5,549 bases of DNA from Planctomycetaceae bacterium (GTDB lineage Bacteria; Planctomycetota; Planctomycetia; Pirellulales; Lacipirellulaceae). The notes below the pieces were generated by a model. That model made no database searches, was not told the origin of the DNA, and was given only the letters and a program-made list of their open reading frames with translations. Location: contig PATG01000070.1 of assembly GCA_002713555.1 (NCBI GenBank), positions 1-5,549 on the forward strand. The letters are read 5' to 3'. The first letter of the stretch is position 1; every line of letters starts with the position of its first letter. The position numbers and the translations under genes were made by a program. Shown here in pieces: positions 5,408-5,549 of the stretch.

Positions 5408-5431
5408 CCCCTCCACCGAAACGAGGAGGGG
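5408..5431. repeat. GC-rich inverted repeat between the M24 and creatininase-family genes
   Basis: CCCCTCC (5408-5414) and GGAGGGG (5425-5431) can form a 7-bp stem with a 10-base loop. It is followed by AAACTCG, not a T-run, and lies between two co-directional, apparently related genes. It is more likely an mRNA-stability element, partial attenuator or dispersed repeat than a full terminator. Confidence 0.4.
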
Positions 5432-5460
5432 AAACTCGTCTAGTGCAGGAGAAAAGAGTA

Positions 5461-5549
5461 ATGCGGTATGAATTGATGTTGCCCGATCAAATCCACCGGG
5501 CGATTGACGAAAACTGGCCCGTGGTATTACCGATTGGAGTGCTGGAATA
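5461..5549 (+). CDS. Creatininase family protein, N-terminal 29 codons, cut by the window end
   Basis: The frame starts at ATG 5461 with AGGAG (5447-5451) nine bases upstream and is open to the end of the window. The segment NWPVVLPIGVLE (18-29) is the opening of the creatininase-family fold, where the first strand runs into the metal-ligand Glu (here Glu29) of the E-x-H-G-x-H-L-P motif; the His residues lie beyond the window. Family members are Zn/Mn amidohydrolases of about 230-270 residues, including creatinine amidohydrolase, the mycofactocin peptidase MftE and ArfB-like deformylases. Following directly after a creatinase-like M24 gene, it suggests a two-step amide/cyclic-amide hydrolysis unit. 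The exact substrate cannot be told from 29 residues. Confidence 0.75.
   Translation, partial: MRYELMLPDQIHRAIDENWPVVLPIGVLE

Noticed and set aside
5408..5431. Intrinsic terminator after the M24 gene
   Set aside because: The stem is only 7 bp with a 10-base loop and is followed by AAACTCG, not a T-run.

Overview
The window looks like an accessory catabolic region of a heterotrophic bacterium. Base composition is mixed (roughly half G+C by eye), Shine-Dalgarno (SD) sites are present, and intergenic spaces are fairly large. The mix of an SMP-30/gluconolactonase-like lactonase, a Gfo/Idh/MocA oxidoreductase, an HpcH/HpaI aldolase, an M24 creatinase-like protein and a creatininase-family protein is typical of sugar- and sugar-acid-degrading lineages such as Planctomycetes/Verrucomicrobia-type bacteria. 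That taxonomic guess rests on gene content and style only. No rRNA, tRNA, CRISPR or insertion sequence was seen.

Layout. (1) 1-518, + strand: the C-terminal 171 residues of a larger protein I could not assign. (2) 519-649: a convergent intergenic gap with a near-perfect hairpin, a likely bidirectional terminator. (3) 3520-650, - strand, read right to left: a gene set of SMP-30 lactonase, then Gfo/Idh oxidoreductase, then HpcH/HpaI aldolase. (4) 3521-4205: a divergent intergenic region holding the first ~57 codons of a succinyl-CoA-ligase beta-subunit-like (SucC/ATP-grasp) gene that then breaks off. It is preceded by a short open frame that ends on it with an ATGA overlap. At its right edge lies a good promoter candidate for the next gene. 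(5) 4206-5384, + strand: an M24/creatinase-like protein. (6) 5461-window end, + strand: the first 29 codons of a creatininase-family protein.

How the genes may work together. The minus-strand trio fits oxidative, non-phosphorylative breakdown of a sugar: oxidation by the Gfo/Idh enzyme, lactone opening by the SMP-30 enzyme, a dehydration not encoded here, and retro-aldol cleavage by the HpcH enzyme. The plus-strand pair resembles creatinase plus creatininase, but the M24 protein has lost most of the standard metal ligands, so its substrate is open.

The most notable observation is damage in the aldolase gene. Its first beta-strand lies upstream of the open frame that carries the rest, in a different frame. 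A second, compensated pair of indels scrambles eight residues exactly where the metal-binding Glu should be. An ATA codon sits where the SD site predicts the start. The neighbouring genes are intact, even across 7- and 8-base G/C runs. This favours genuine decay of this one gene over uniformly poor sequence, although read-level checking is needed. With the broken SucC-like gene, the window records at least two degraded catabolic genes. I did not find a convincing new multi-gene system.
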